64,000 nucleotides of DNA from a virus. The notes beneath the pieces are model-generated. The model worked only from the letters and a program-made list of their open reading frames with translations. It was not told where the DNA came from and searched no databases. Both the position numbers and the translations under genes were made by a program. The stretch is taken from positions 1-64,000 of the IMG/VR virus record IMGVR_UViG_3300047198_000026; one strand, given 5' to 3'. Below are positions 20,882 to 29,753 of the stretch, in pieces (the stretch's first letter is position 1; each line of letters begins with the position of its first letter).

Positions 20882-21151
20882 ATGTCTGTAGAACAAGCTG
20901 AAAAAAAGAAGGCTGAAATAGCAGCAGTAGACCATCAGGAGAAGAAGGACATACAGGATATCCTTAAGGATGTATGTCCAAACTGCGGAACCCGAGTGGT
21001 AGACTTCAGTTACTTTAATACTGCCCTAATGGCGGCTCCCTTTGGGTGGATTGAGTGCCCCAATTGTGGAGTGGTTTTTTGTCCTGAAAGCCTCCGTCAT
21101 CAGAAGATTTCCCGTTTGGGGGGTGTTAAGAAGGAACCTCTTATCCTCTAG
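20882..21151 (+). CDS. Zinc-ribbon protein
   Basis: An 89-aa protein. Charged helix first, then V-C-P-N-C-G-T and, 23 residues later, E-C-P-N-C-G-V-V-F-C: a full zinc ribbon. Abuts the preceding stop. It ends just at the CCGTCAG motif (21152). Role unknown. Confidence 0.65.
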   Translation: MSVEQAEKKKAEIAAVDHQEKKDIQDILKDVCPNCGTRVVDFSYFNTALMAAPFGWIECPNCGVVFCPESLRHQKISRLGGVKKEPLIL

Positions 21152-21202
21152 CCGTCAGAGTGGAAGAATATACGGCTGGGAGCGTAATAGAGAGTATGGG
21201 AT

Positions 21203-21469
21203 ATGGTTAAGTTAAACCCCAAATATACAAAAGATCAGATCCAGAAGCTTTATAGGAAAGAAGGCAAAACTCCGGCGGACGCAAAGCGACTGTCGGAGCT
21301 CTTAGAGAACGACTTAATTGCCATCCGTAGGCGGGAAAGACGCCTATTTAGGGATGCCAGAAAGCACGAGAAGAACTATGGTCTAGATTTAGACCAGCTT
21401 TATCAGTGTGAGAAGGAGACAAAAAATGCCAGCAGGGTATCTCAAAATGAGAAACAAGTTCAAAAGTGA
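21203..21469 (+). CDS. Charged helical protein
   Basis: An 88-aa protein, rich in Lys/Arg/Glu (R-R-R-E-R-R-L-F-R-D-A-R-K-H-E-K), mostly helix. It follows a 51-nt gap that holds CCGTCAG and a TATAC stretch, so it may start a transcript. No family recognised. Confidence 0.55.
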   Translation: MVKLNPKYTKDQIQKLYRKEGKTPADAKRLSELLENDLIAIRRRERRLFRDARKHEKNYGLDLDQLYQCEKETKNASRVSQNEKQVQK

Positions 21470-21563
21470 AGGAATGTCAGATAAGGATGCCAAGAAGAAG
21501 GCTGCCCGGATCTGGAATTCTAAGCACAAAGGTGCGCAGTCAGTAGGTCGTGGCAGGAAATGA
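21426..21563 (+). CDS. Small basic protein, 45 aa
   Basis: It resembles the short MPxGYxxMRxxF-type basic proteins seen in many phages (K-D-A-K-K-K-A-A-R-I-W-N-S-K-H). Starts at 21426 inside the preceding gene. Probably DNA- or head-associated, but this is a guess from composition. Confidence 0.5.
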   Translation: MPAGYLKMRNKFKSEGMSDKDAKKKAARIWNSKHKGAQSVGRGRK

Positions 21564-21639
21564 GCAATGGAGTCCATCTGTTTATAGGACACCACACCCA
21601 TTAACCATATTAATCCCAAAGATTTAAGGAGGAAGTAAA

Positions 21640-21786
21640 ATGACATTTTTAGCAGGATTTGGAGGTTTCGTTGTAGGAGTTATCGCAGGAGCGATCGCAG
21701 GTATCATATGTTATTGGTACTTTGCAATCCATCGGAAGAATGTTCCGGCTATCCCAGCAGACCTTCCCAAGATTGAAATTAAGTAG
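21640..21786 (+). CDS. Small membrane protein, 48 aa
   Basis: Starts after AAGGAGGAAGTAAA. Residues 3-28 form one long transmembrane helix rich in Gly/Ala/Ile, then a short hydrophilic tail. A structured-looking RNA region follows directly. Confidence 0.6.
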   Translation: MTFLAGFGGFVVGVIAGAIAGIICYWYFAIHRKNVPAIPADLPKIEIK

Positions 21787-21790
21787 CAAA

Positions 21791-21932
21791 CCTAGTCCAT
21801 CCTCAGCCGTAGTGACTGAGGTGATGTCTAGGAAGCCCCTCGGAGGCGAGAAGGCCAAACCAGTGCACGGGTAAGCCGAAGAAAGGGTAAATAGGGCCGT
21901 AACGGAAGGTCTTCCAGTGGCCACTGTTCCGT
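21791..21932 (+). ncRNA. Hairpin-rich region between membrane-peptide genes
   Basis: A 142-nt gap with several stems: CCTAG (21791-21795) with CTAGG (21828-21832) enclosing CCTCAG (21801-21806) with CTGAGG (21816-21821); and ACGGAA (21902-21907) with TTCCGT (21927-21932) enclosing the palindrome CAGTGGCCACTG. An alternative GGAAG-GT-CTTCC hairpin competes with the latter. It lies in the 5' leader of the gene at 21961, so it may be a regulatory leader or a small RNA. No known family identified by eye. Confidence 0.35.
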
Positions 21933-21960
21933 CGCGGGATAAATATTAGAGGAGGTTTTT

Positions 21961-22101
21961 ATGTTAACAGTTATTGGAGTTTTCGCCATAGCAGGAACAG
22001 TTGCTATGATCGCAGGAGCCATGGGGAAGTGTCCCTGGTGGGTATCCGTTGGATGCCTATGCGTATGTGAACTTCTCCGGATACTTCCAGTAGGTCGTTA
22101 A
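21961..22101 (+). CDS. Small membrane protein, 46 aa
   Basis: ATG after AGAGGAGGTTTTT. Hydrophobic N-terminal helix (M-L-T-V-I-G-V-F-A-I-A-G-T-V-A-M-I), then a Cys-rich segment (C-P-W-W, C-L-C-V-C). Function unknown. Confidence 0.5.
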   Translation: MLTVIGVFAIAGTVAMIAGAMGKCPWWVSVGCLCVCELLRILPVGR

Positions 22102-22102
22102 G

Positions 22103-22324
22103 ATGAATGGAAGAGAGAAGTTAAATGCTGCTGGAAAGAAACAGCAGAAGATTGTCATGGATACATTCCATGAAGGAAAGCTACGCTCGAGCTCTGGCCG
22201 TACTGTAACTGACCCCCAACAGGCTGTCGCAATCGGATACTCCGAAGGACGATCTGCCCAAAGACGGGGTACAGAAAAGAGAACATGGAGAGGGAGAAGC
22301 CGTACACGGCCCCGGAGTTACTAA
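22103..22324 (+). CDS. DUF6496-like small protein
   Basis: A 73-aa protein with K-I-V-M-D-T-F-H-E-G-K-L-R-S and P-Q-Q-A-V-A-I-G-Y-S-E-G, which matches the M-x-E-F-K-x-G-x-L ... x-Q-A-I-A-I-A-L-S-E pattern of DUF6496 proteins common in phages and bacteria. The role is not established. The stop overlaps the next ATG as TAATG. Confidence 0.65.
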   Translation: MNGREKLNAAGKKQQKIVMDTFHEGKLRSSSGRTVTDPQQAVAIGYSEGRSAQRRGTEKRTWRGRSRTRPRSY

Positions 22325-22637
22325 TGTATGAGGAATTAAAATTATTACATAGAAGAGTTGATGCAACATAATTACAAGAGTTAAGTGCCCCAAACCAAAA
22401 TCGCACAAAGCCCCTAAAAACGTAAATGCCCTCTTAGATACTAGCACAAGAGAACCTCGCATAATTCCTTCTTTACCCGGTTATTATCGTAGTCCTTCAT
22501 CTAAAGCAGAACCGGCAATCCAATCAGACTTTTCTCATATTAGACAAACAAAACGTACTAAATTTGGGAAAGAACCAAAGGAAGATGCTGCTGGTAACCC
22601 AACCAAAACGCCTGTTCTCTGGAGCGACTTGATATGA
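22324..22637 (+). pseudogene. Gene with broken reading frame
   Basis: An ATG at 22324 (TAATG-coupled) encodes M-Y-E-E-L-K-L-L-H-R-R-V-D-A-T and stops at 22369-22371. From ~22362 the frame one base back is open without a start codon to a TGA at 22635-22637, and that TGA overlaps the next ATG. The open part is protein-like (S-L-P-G-Y-Y-R-S-P-S-S-K-A-E-P; F-G-K-E-P-K-E-D-A-A-G-N). An indel, programmed shift or sequence error near 22362-22371 would join them into a ~100-aa protein. No canonical slippery heptamer is visible. Confidence 0.5.
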
Positions 22638-23056
22638 GGAGAGATTCTTATAGTAATACAATTGGTATCTGCGGGATTTGTCAGGAAGAACACCCCTTAT
22701 TAGGGCATCATTTAAGTTATGAGCCTGAAATTGTTATTCAAATTTGTCAAAAATGCCACTCCTTCCTACACTTTGGGGCCAAGCGCCCAAGGGATAAATT
22801 ATATATCTATTTTGATCTAATTACTACTTATGGGGATAATTGGGAGAATGGCATAGAAAAGTATAAGAAGAGTGATTGGTATCGTCATAGGCAAAAGAGG
22901 AATGGAGTTAAGGACAGAAAGTTAAATGGAAAGTGGAATGAAAGATATCCTGACGCATATGCCAAACAAAAAAAGAGTAGAAAGGAAAAATATGATTCTC
23001 TTCCACAGGAGGGACGCAGGAAAGTAAATGGATACTCCAAACGTCCCATCCTTTAA
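22634..23056 (+). CDS. HNH-like endonuclease
   Basis: A 140-aa protein. I-C-G-I-C, then H-H-L-S-Y near residue 28 and I-C-Q-K-C-H-S-F-L-H form a zinc-stabilised HNH-like core. The C-terminal half is very basic (DNA binding). It lies directly before the small terminase subunit, where HNH proteins are often found, either as packaging helpers or homing endonucleases. ATGA overlap at its start. Confidence 0.7.
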   Translation: MRRDSYSNTIGICGICQEEHPLLGHHLSYEPEIVIQICQKCHSFLHFGAKRPRDKLYIYFDLITTYGDNWENGIEKYKKSDWYRHRQKRNGVKDRKLNGKWNERYPDAYAKQKKSRKEKYDSLPQEGRRKVNGYSKRPIL

Positions 23057-23474
23057 GCCAGAGCTTACAGATGGAAACCAGAAATTCGCACAACTCGTTG
23101 CTGAAGGTATGAGGCCAATCGATGCCTACAGACAGGCCTATCCCAATGCCAAGCATGCCTACCTATCTCAGGATGCCCAAAAACTCCTACGCAAACCCAA
23201 GATTCGCGAGATGATTGAGGAAATCCAGCAGGATGTCAGAGCACGCTTTGTTCTACTTGCCCCTGAGGCCCAAGAGAGAGTTTTAGATCTTGCCACTAAT
23301 GCTGAGCAGGAGAAAGTGAGGCTACAGGCCAACATAGAGATATTGGATAGGGCTGGTCTTAAGCCACCGGAAAGGGTTGAGCTGCAGCACTTGGGAGTAT
23401 TTGGTTCTATGGATCCAGAAGAAATCAAAAACATGATTCGTGATAATCTTTCCAAGAAAGAGGTAGAGAAATGA
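23028..23474 (+). CDS. Terminase small subunit
   Basis: A 148-aa protein. The N-terminus reads T-D-G-N-Q-K-F-A-Q-L-V-A-E-G-M-R-P-I-D-A-Y-R-Q-A-Y, the HTH of Terminase_2-type small subunits, followed by K-P-K-I-R-E-M-I and a helical oligomerisation region. It would bind packaging-start DNA and stimulate the large subunit. It lies one kb before terL. It overlaps the HNH gene by 29 nt. Confidence 0.75.
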   Translation: MDTPNVPSFKPELTDGNQKFAQLVAEGMRPIDAYRQAYPNAKHAYLSQDAQKLLRKPKIREMIEEIQQDVRARFVLLAPEAQERVLDLATNAEQEKVRLQANIEILDRAGLKPPERVELQHLGVFGSMDPEEIKNMIRDNLSKKEVEK

Positions 23475-23725
23475 AAGAGACATTACCCGGAATCCAGGGT
23501 GAGTCAGTATCCCCACCTACATTGGAAGTCATAGCAATAACTATGATTCCTATTAAGCGCCATGTGAGCATTCGTGAGATGGACAACGGTTATGAGGTAA
23601 CACTTGATGCTGGGATGCTACACCAGGAATTGATATTCGAAGATTATAGAAAACTTATTAAGGTCCTAGCCGAGTTCCTAAAGGATAAGGTAGAAGGATC
23701 TGCAAAAGAAGATAAAAAGGAGTGA
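23471..23725 (+). CDS. Hypothetical protein, 84 aa
   Basis: Coupled to the terminase small subunit by ATGA. β-like middle (A-I-T-M-I-P-I-K-R-H-V-S-I-R-E) and a charged helical end. No family recognised; the position suggests a packaging accessory. Confidence 0.55.
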   Translation: MKETLPGIQGESVSPPTLEVIAITMIPIKRHVSIREMDNGYEVTLDAGMLHQELIFEDYRKLIKVLAEFLKDKVEGSAKEDKKE

Positions 23726-23730
23726 TGTAA

Positions 23731-24150
23731 GTGTCAAGGCAATTTGAGTCTCAGAAAATTTCCATTGCTTTTGCCTCTAGTGGTGCTACTGCTGTAGATA
23801 CTACCTTGGGTACTTCATACTTGGGTAGACTATTGGGTGTAAAGGTTAAAGGGCATACTTGGACTACAGCAGGACATTCTGCTTCAGGAGCATCGGCTGC
23901 AAATGTACAGATTCTTGATCCTGACGGGGATTCCCTGTGGTTAAGTAGTGAAGTTCTTACAGGGGCAACCAGTTTCTTCTTTCTTGAAGGAAGTACAACC
24001 TCGGCTGGAATTATCATTGAACCCAATTGTACATTAAGGTATAAATTTCTGGATGGAAATATAGATGCACGATGTGTAAGTGGTCGCGCATATGCTGACG
24101 TTTTGGCCGACCTCCCTACTGCTACTGTAAAACTTTATTTACAGGAGTAA
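23731..24150 (+). CDS. Hypothetical virion-type protein, 139 aa
   Basis: GTG start at 23731 with AAGGAGTGATGTAA. Ser/Ala/Thr/Gly-rich with alternating hydrophobic residues (S-S-E-V-L-T-G-A-T-S-F-F-F-L-E-G), β-rich as in decoration or fibre-knob proteins. Located between the terminase subunits. Function unknown. Confidence 0.55.
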   Translation: MSRQFESQKISIAFASSGATAVDTTLGTSYLGRLLGVKVKGHTWTTAGHSASGASAANVQILDPDGDSLWLSSEVLTGATSFFFLEGSTTSAGIIIEPNCTLRYKFLDGNIDARCVSGRAYADVLADLPTATVKLYLQE

Positions 24151-24153
24151 GGA

Positions 24154-25527
24154 ATGAACCTTAATGCACAGGACCTAACTACCCAAAGGCATTTGGCAGC
24201 TGCTCAGCAGTTGTTATCCTACACTCCTAACAGCGATAAGCTAATGACCATGCACCAAGATGGTTCAAAGACTAGACTTATCCTTGGGGGAAAGAGAAGT
24301 GGGAAGACAACCTTCGGGGTAGTTGAATGTTGTTGGGCAGCCTTGGGGATCCATCCATTTTTGGATTTTCCCAAGCCTCCTTTAAAGATCAGGGTCTGCA
24401 GTGTAGACTTTAATAGTGGGATTGCAGGAATCATTCTGCCCATGTTTGAGACCTGGTTACCAAAACATGCTGTAAAGAAGTTCTGGTCAGAGACCCGGGT
24501 ATTAGAACTAAAGAATGGAACAGAGATTGATTTCAAATCTTACGACCAAGATATAGAAAAGTTTGAGGGAGTAGAGAGACACTTAGTGTGGATGGACGAA
24601 GAGCCACCCAGAGATGTATATGAGTCAAACTTCATGAGGACTGTATCAGGAGGGATTAATGGAAAAATCCTTATCACATGCACGCCTCTACATGGACTTA
24701 CATGGGTTTATGATGTGCTGTACGATAATCCGTCAGCCAAACCACCGGCGGTTAGCCACTGTCATGTAAGCATATTTGAGAATCCGCATTTGGATAAGGC
24801 AGCCATTGAATCTGTCAAGAACGATCCTGCGATGAAGGACTCATTAGAGTCAGCTCTGTATGGACTCTTTATTGCCAAGTCGGGTCTCATCTATAAGGAC
24901 TTTGGTAATGTGAATATGCTCCGTCCAGAAGCCCCCAAGCCAGATTGGATGATTGTATTGGGAATAGATCCCCACGATCGGAATCCACATGGAGTAGTGT
25001 TCAGCGGCTTGTCTAGGGACAATGTCTGGATTGTCTTTGACGAGATTATGGAACAGTGTACGATCAAGGATCTGGTAGGAATGATTAAGACTAAGCTGGG
25101 GACCAGATGGCCCCCTGCCTTAGCCATTATTGACACCAGTGCCCATGCTCCACAATCCATTTCGGGACGAAGTGTGGCCGATGAAATGAAGATGATGGGA
25201 TTGCCAACTATTCCAGCCTTTAAGGACTGGCAGCCTGGCGTCCTAAAGTTATCTTCCTTAATTAGTCCGGGGGGAGGGCAACTTCCTAAACTGTATGTGA
25301 TGGAAAATTGTGCCAACCTCATTCGTGAGTTTAGGCATTATGTTTGGGCAGACTGGGCAAGGAAGAGGGATAAGTATAATCCCAAGGAGATGCCCTTAAA
25401 GAAAGATGACCACTTACTGGATGCCCTTCGTTATTTGGTCATGAGTAATATTGTTTACAGGCCTCCTGGATTTGGTTTTAAACCAAAGACGCCAGTGAGG
25501 ATTAGTCCAATTACGGGTTACTTCTAA
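24154..25527 (+). CDS. terL: Terminase large subunit
   Basis: A 457-aa protein. ATPase domain: Walker A G-G-K-R-S-G-K-T-T at ~46-54, Walker B H-L-V-W-M-D-E-E-P at ~145-153, motif III-like L-I-T-C-T-P. Nuclease domain: G-I-D-P-H-D-R (first acidic residue), then A-I-I-D-T-S and K-D-D-H-L-L-D-A-L-R-Y near the end. It powers DNA translocation into the capsid and cuts concatemers. Length is normal for the family. Confidence 0.93.
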   Translation: MNLNAQDLTTQRHLAAAQQLLSYTPNSDKLMTMHQDGSKTRLILGGKRSGKTTFGVVECCWAALGIHPFLDFPKPPLKIRVCSVDFNSGIAGIILPMFETWLPKHAVKKFWSETRVLELKNGTEIDFKSYDQDIEKFEGVERHLVWMDEEPPRDVYESNFMRTVSGGINGKILITCTPLHGLTWVYDVLYDNPSAKPPAVSHCHVSIFENPHLDKAAIESVKNDPAMKDSLESALYGLFIAKSGLIYKDFGNVNMLRPEAPKPDWMIVLGIDPHDRNPHGVVFSGLSRDNVWIVFDEIMEQCTIKDLVGMIKTKLGTRWPPALAIIDTSAHAPQSISGRSVADEMKMMGLPTIPAFKDWQPGVLKLSSLISPGGGQLPKLYVMENCANLIREFRHYVWADWARKRDKYNPKEMPLKKDDHLLDALRYLVMSNIVYRPPGFGFKPKTPVRISPITGYF

Positions 25528-25540
25528 AAGGTGATGTTAA

Positions 25541-25753
25541 ATGGCAAATGGTTTAATTGACAAGGCTACGTCTGCTATTGAAGCAGGGTGGCAGAAGATT
25601 CACGACTCTATGCAGAAAGACTGGGAAAAGTCTGTAGAGACTGAGCAGCATAAGACAAAGTCAACCTGCCCTGAATACACTACAGTCTATAATGAAAGAG
25701 TGAAGAGGTCAAAAGAAGGAGACCCAACTGGGACATCCTATACAGGACAATAA
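25541..25753 (+). CDS. Small hydrophilic protein, 70 aa
   Basis: Starts after AAAGGTGATGTTAA. Helical N-terminus, Lys/Glu/Thr-rich, no clear motif. Located between terL and a large virion-type gene. Function unknown. Confidence 0.55.
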   Translation: MANGLIDKATSAIEAGWQKIHDSMQKDWEKSVETEQHKTKSTCPEYTTVYNERVKRSKEGDPTGTSYTGQ

Positions 25754-25764
25754 GGTGATGGAAG

Positions 25765-27852
25765 TTGTCAATTGCTCCAATACAAATGGAAGTTCCTCAG
25801 CCCAGGATTTCAGATATAGTTAATCCTCCTACACCTGGGTCAGAGCGTCTTCCCTTTGCTCCTAATTTAGATATTACTAAGGTCCCTCAGTTCTTAATGA
25901 AATTATTACAGCTAGCTGATCCTACTGGAATGATGTTGGGTGGGGCTTCTCAGGGAATGCAAATTGCAAAGGCTCCTGGAGCTGCTGGGGAAGGTATCAA
26001 TTTACTAGATGCTCTTCGTAATAGAATGCCGGTTCTTAGTAAAGGAATGCCAGAGAGTGTTGCTTCTAGGGCTCAGCAGAATCCTTTAAGTCAGGCACTA
26101 TTTCAAAAGCAGTTTGAACCCACAGGGGCTGCTCTACAAAAGCTAACCGGAGTTCAACCTAGTGAAGATTTGGCTCAATCTTTATTTCAACCTACTGCTG
26201 TGCATTCCTCAATAGCATCTCCCCGTGAGGCATCATATGCCCAAGCTCAAAAGGTGGCTAGTGATCTTCAAAAAAGGTACCCTAGAACGATGCAGGATGT
26301 AAAAGCCGAGATTGGACCAGAATCGTGGGCTAGTACTAAACAGAGGACGCAGGGCGTTTTAGGAACACGGGTTTCTGAAAATGATCCCTTTGGTGTTACA
26401 AAGAAGGCGTCTGTCATATTGGAGCCTGAAGGTGGGATCCTTCCCTATTCCATAGAGGGTACTGTGGGACATGAGTATGAGGGTCATCGGGTTATGAATA
26501 TGATATGGGATCAGGAAGCCACAAATGCCAAACTAAAGCCAGTGGAGAAATGGCAATTAAAAGAAGTGATGAAAGCTCAAAAGTCTAATGAAGGGGTGGC
26601 TGAGTGGGTTGCCCAACAGCAGTCAAAAAAGGCTGGGATAGACAGGACTCCTATAATGGGACATGGGGCAAAACAAAATAAAGTTTATACCCAATTGGAA
26701 AAGATGGAACAATATGATAATCCCATAACAACTGCTAGAAATTATATTAAAGGTTTTATCTCCGACTTCAAAGATAATACCCTTCCAACTCTGAAAAAAG
26801 AACCTATTCACCAGATAATGGATAGGCTGGACCCTGTGGCAAAAAATGTAGCCAAGAGTAAGTATACTGATAAGGACATTGGTGGATTGATTGATTCAGA
26901 GATGAAGAAGGTTATTAGTAGAAAGCAGTCTGGGGTTATAAAAAGTTATAAAGGTGGGGGAATGACAGAACGTGATATCCCCAAAGTTCCGAAGGAAGAA
27001 GAGGGGATTCCACGTCCCTCAGGATATGACCCCAAGACAGGAGCCCGATCGTGGGAGTTTAATCAGCCTAAAGACTTAAAGTTTGAGGACAGAACAATCT
27101 ACCAGCAAGAAAGATATTCTCCCAGAATGCAACCTGAAGACGAAATGATTGTGGCTACCCAGGGGGGTAAAGATGTGGGTATGCTCTGGGTGAGAAAAAC
27201 TCCTGGTGGTGGATTTACAGTAAGTAGAGTAGCAGTAGACAAACCCTATCAGCGTCAGGGTATAGCCTCTGACTTAATGAGGGAGGCAGAATCTAAATTT
27301 GGGAAATCGAAAGGAGCCACTACGGCTGAAACTCCAGCAGGTAAGGCTTTTACTGAAGGAAGATCTGCTAAGGCTAAGGTTGAAGGTCATCATACACTAC
27401 CCGTGGGTGGGAAGACTAATATGGATGCCTTAGATTGGCATCTCAGAAATCTCTGGGAGACACCGGGATCTCCTGGTGGATGGCGGACTATTGAGGATGT
27501 TACTCCAGAGTGGCATAAAGAATTAACAAGAAGGCAACGTCTGCTTAAACCACAATCTAGACAATATGGAGGACCTGTTGAAGCAGATCAACCATATGTT
27601 GTTGGTGAGAAGGGTCCAGAGGTCATAGTGCCTGATAAGTCAGGATACGTCATTCCAGAGTGGGCTAAGGGTAAAATTGGTGGTATGGGACAGTTAATGC
27701 CTGGACAGTTTGCCCCTCAAGAAGGATTTATTAAATTATATACTCCAGAGCCAGATGATGTTAACCCAAAGTTAGGATCGCTAACACACTGGGTAGAATC
27801 GATGACGATGCCTTGGGATAAAAGATGTGAATGGCATCCATGGTCATTTTAA
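25765..27852 (+). CDS. Large virion protein with HExxGH and GNAT-like parts
   Basis: A 695-aa protein from a TTG with AAGGTGATGGAAG. Residues ~234-241 read V-G-H-E-Y-E-G-H, a zinc-protease-like HExxGH. Residues ~455-525 hold a GNAT-type acyltransferase core (V-S-R-V-A-V-D-K-P-Y-Q-R-Q-G-I-A-S-D-L-M). The C-terminus has Q-P-Y-V-V-G-E-K-G-P-E-V-I-V-P, a motif common at the ends of tape-measure and other large virion proteins. It lies next to the portal and probably enters the virion. Activity of either domain is unproven. Confidence 0.65.
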   Translation: MSIAPIQMEVPQPRISDIVNPPTPGSERLPFAPNLDITKVPQFLMKLLQLADPTGMMLGGASQGMQIAKAPGAAGEGINLLDALRNRMPVLSKGMPESVASRAQQNPLSQALFQKQFEPTGAALQKLTGVQPSEDLAQSLFQPTAVHSSIASPREASYAQAQKVASDLQKRYPRTMQDVKAEIGPESWASTKQRTQGVLGTRVSENDPFGVTKKASVILEPEGGILPYSIEGTVGHEYEGHRVMNMIWDQEATNAKLKPVEKWQLKEVMKAQKSNEGVAEWVAQQQSKKAGIDRTPIMGHGAKQNKVYTQLEKMEQYDNPITTARNYIKGFISDFKDNTLPTLKKEPIHQIMDRLDPVAKNVAKSKYTDKDIGGLIDSEMKKVISRKQSGVIKSYKGGGMTERDIPKVPKEEEGIPRPSGYDPKTGARSWEFNQPKDLKFEDRTIYQQERYSPRMQPEDEMIVATQGGKDVGMLWVRKTPGGGFTVSRVAVDKPYQRQGIASDLMREAESKFGKSKGATTAETPAGKAFTEGRSAKAKVEGHHTLPVGGKTNMDALDWHLRNLWETPGSPGGWRTIEDVTPEWHKELTRRQRLLKPQSRQYGGPVEADQPYVVGEKGPEVIVPDKSGYVIPEWAKGKIGGMGQLMPGQFAPQEGFIKLYTPEPDDVNPKLGSLTHWVESMTMPWDKRCEWHPWSF

Positions 27853-27867
27853 GAGGAGAGAAGACAA

Positions 27868-29739
27868 GTGGCTGATTCAGATTTCAGGAAGAATCCAGTA
27901 GATTCGGTGACCTCTCTGTTTGACATAATCAAACGATGGAGAGATCCATATGAGAGTCGATGGAAGCGGTTTTATAAATTATATAGAAGTTATAGAGACG
28001 TACAGACCACGACACTCAAATCGAATATCTTTGTTCCGTATATATTTTCAATTGTTGAAAGTATCGTGCCAAAAATGCTAGGCACCCTTTTCAACACACG
28101 CCCCATTATCTCCGTTATGCCAAGGGGAGGAGAATATGGCGGGCTGGCCAAATTGCTAGAGAAGGTTTTAGAATATCAGCTTGATGAAGATCAGTTGGAA
28201 CTCTTCTCTAAGATCCTTGAGTTCTTTAAAGAAGCTGTTATCTATGGAACAAGTTTTGCCAAGGTAATTCCTAGGTTTGGTGATGATGATCTTGTGTCCT
28301 TTAATTATATTGACATGGAGCCAGTTGACCTATTTAATATCTATCCAGATTACAGGGCCAAGTCAATTAAGAGAATGAAGTTTATTATCCAGTTGTCATA
28401 TGTAGACTATGACGAGTTGGAAAGTCTGTATACACAGAAGTTCTATAAGAATGTGCCCCAGCTCCTTAATATGTTAGAGAGCATGGCCATTGTAGACGAG
28501 GCCAAAAGGAAAAGGTTAACCAGCGTAGGAATTCTAGATGAGTATGGTTTTGACCCAGACCGTAAAATAATAGAAGTTCTTGAATACTGGGACCGTGATC
28601 AGATCTACACAGTAGGCGCCAGAAGGGTATTGCTGAAGGAAGAAGACAACCCATTAGGCAAGTTATTGCCTTTCATGATGGCAAGATACATACCCGTACA
28701 GCATGAACTCTATGGCATTGGTATCCCAGAGATTTCAGAGAGTCTTCAGGAGGAATTAAACAGTGTTAGGAACCAACGGGCGGATAACGTCAACCTCATT
28801 ATCAATCGTATGTTTATTGCTAACAAGTATGCTGATATTGATTTTGACAGTCTTGTTTCTTACCCGGGCAATGTTATCCTTACCAACGATGTAACAGCAA
28901 TTAAAGATTTGGATACCCGAGATGTTACAAAATCGGCTTACATGGAAGAGGAAATAATCAAGCGCGACATTGACAATGCAACAGGTGAATATGAGTATTC
29001 CAGGGGGGCCACACCTCCAAGGCGTGAGACGGCAACTGGTATCGTCAGGTTGCAGCAGGCCAGTAACATTAGGTTTGATACAGTGGTGAAGTTGGTGGAG
29101 TTTACTATCATTAGGTCTATTGCTAAAGCATTCTTGTGGTTAGACTATCACTTCTTGCCAAGGGAAGATTTCATAAAGATTGTTGGTGAGGGTGACTATC
29201 AAAGGAATCAAGGAGACCTATTCTATTCCCAAGACCTAGATGAGATCTTAAAGATGTTCCACTTCCAGCCAATGGGATCATCCACAACGGCTGTGAAGGA
29301 AGTTAGGATCCAGCAGATTATGCAGGCTTATAAGTTGTTTAATCAGGATCCCTTTGTCAATCAGATTGAACTTCGTAAGTTAGTTATGGATGTTCTTGAT
29401 TTGAAGAATCAATCTAGATTGTTGATTGAAGATCCAGTGAAGTATGCCCAGATGATATTGGCCCAAGCCCAAGAACAGGGCGGAGGCCCCCCTCCAGGGG
29501 GAGGTCCAGGCGGACCACCTCATCCAGGACAACCACAGAAGGGGCCGCAGGGTCCACCTGCCAAGAGGCCACAGGCCAAAGGGCAGTCCCAAGGACCGCC
29601 ATCCCAAATGCCTCCACAAGTTCCTCAACCAGGAAGAGGGACTCAACCATTAGAAAGACAGTTATCTGAAATGCTTAAGATATCCGGTGGCGGAATGAGC
29701 CGTACCGGAGGAATGCCAGCAGCCCAAGTGATGGCTTAA
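27868..29739 (+). CDS. Portal protein
   Basis: A 623-aa protein from a GTG at 27868 (AGAGGAGAG). Residues 1-130 are typical of podovirus-like portals: S-L-F-D-I-I-K-R-W-R-D-P-Y-E, N-I-F-V-P-Y-I-F-S-I-V-E-S, F-N-T-R-P. The middle has helical stem and crown segments with E-L-Y-G-I-G-I-P-E. The C-terminal ~90 residues are a Pro/Gly/Gln-rich tail. It forms the dodecameric channel at the packaging vertex. Followed by scaffold and capsid genes as expected. Confidence 0.88.
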   Translation: MADSDFRKNPVDSVTSLFDIIKRWRDPYESRWKRFYKLYRSYRDVQTTTLKSNIFVPYIFSIVESIVPKMLGTLFNTRPIISVMPRGGEYGGLAKLLEKVLEYQLDEDQLELFSKILEFFKEAVIYGTSFAKVIPRFGDDDLVSFNYIDMEPVDLFNIYPDYRAKSIKRMKFIIQLSYVDYDELESLYTQKFYKNVPQLLNMLESMAIVDEAKRKRLTSVGILDEYGFDPDRKIIEVLEYWDRDQIYTVGARRVLLKEEDNPLGKLLPFMMARYIPVQHELYGIGIPEISESLQEELNSVRNQRADNVNLIINRMFIANKYADIDFDSLVSYPGNVILTNDVTAIKDLDTRDVTKSAYMEEEIIKRDIDNATGEYEYSRGATPPRRETATGIVRLQQASNIRFDTVVKLVEFTIIRSIAKAFLWLDYHFLPREDFIKIVGEGDYQRNQGDLFYSQDLDEILKMFHFQPMGSSTTAVKEVRIQQIMQAYKLFNQDPFVNQIELRKLVMDVLDLKNQSRLLIEDPVKYAQMILAQAQEQGGGPPPGGGPGGPPHPGQPQKGPQGPPAKRPQAKGQSQGPPSQMPPQVPQPGRGTQPLERQLSEMLKISGGGMSRTGGMPAAQVMA

Positions 29740-29753
29740 ATTGGAGATAAATA

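Noticed and set aside
21787-22630. Group I intron around the HNH gene at 22634
   Set aside because: I could not find P7/P3 core elements or split exon ends, and the flanking small genes have their own starts and stops.
23731-24150. Gene between the terminase subunits as a third terminase part
   Set aside because: Sequence is β-rich and Ser/Thr/Gly-rich without nuclease or ATPase motifs, more like a decoration protein.
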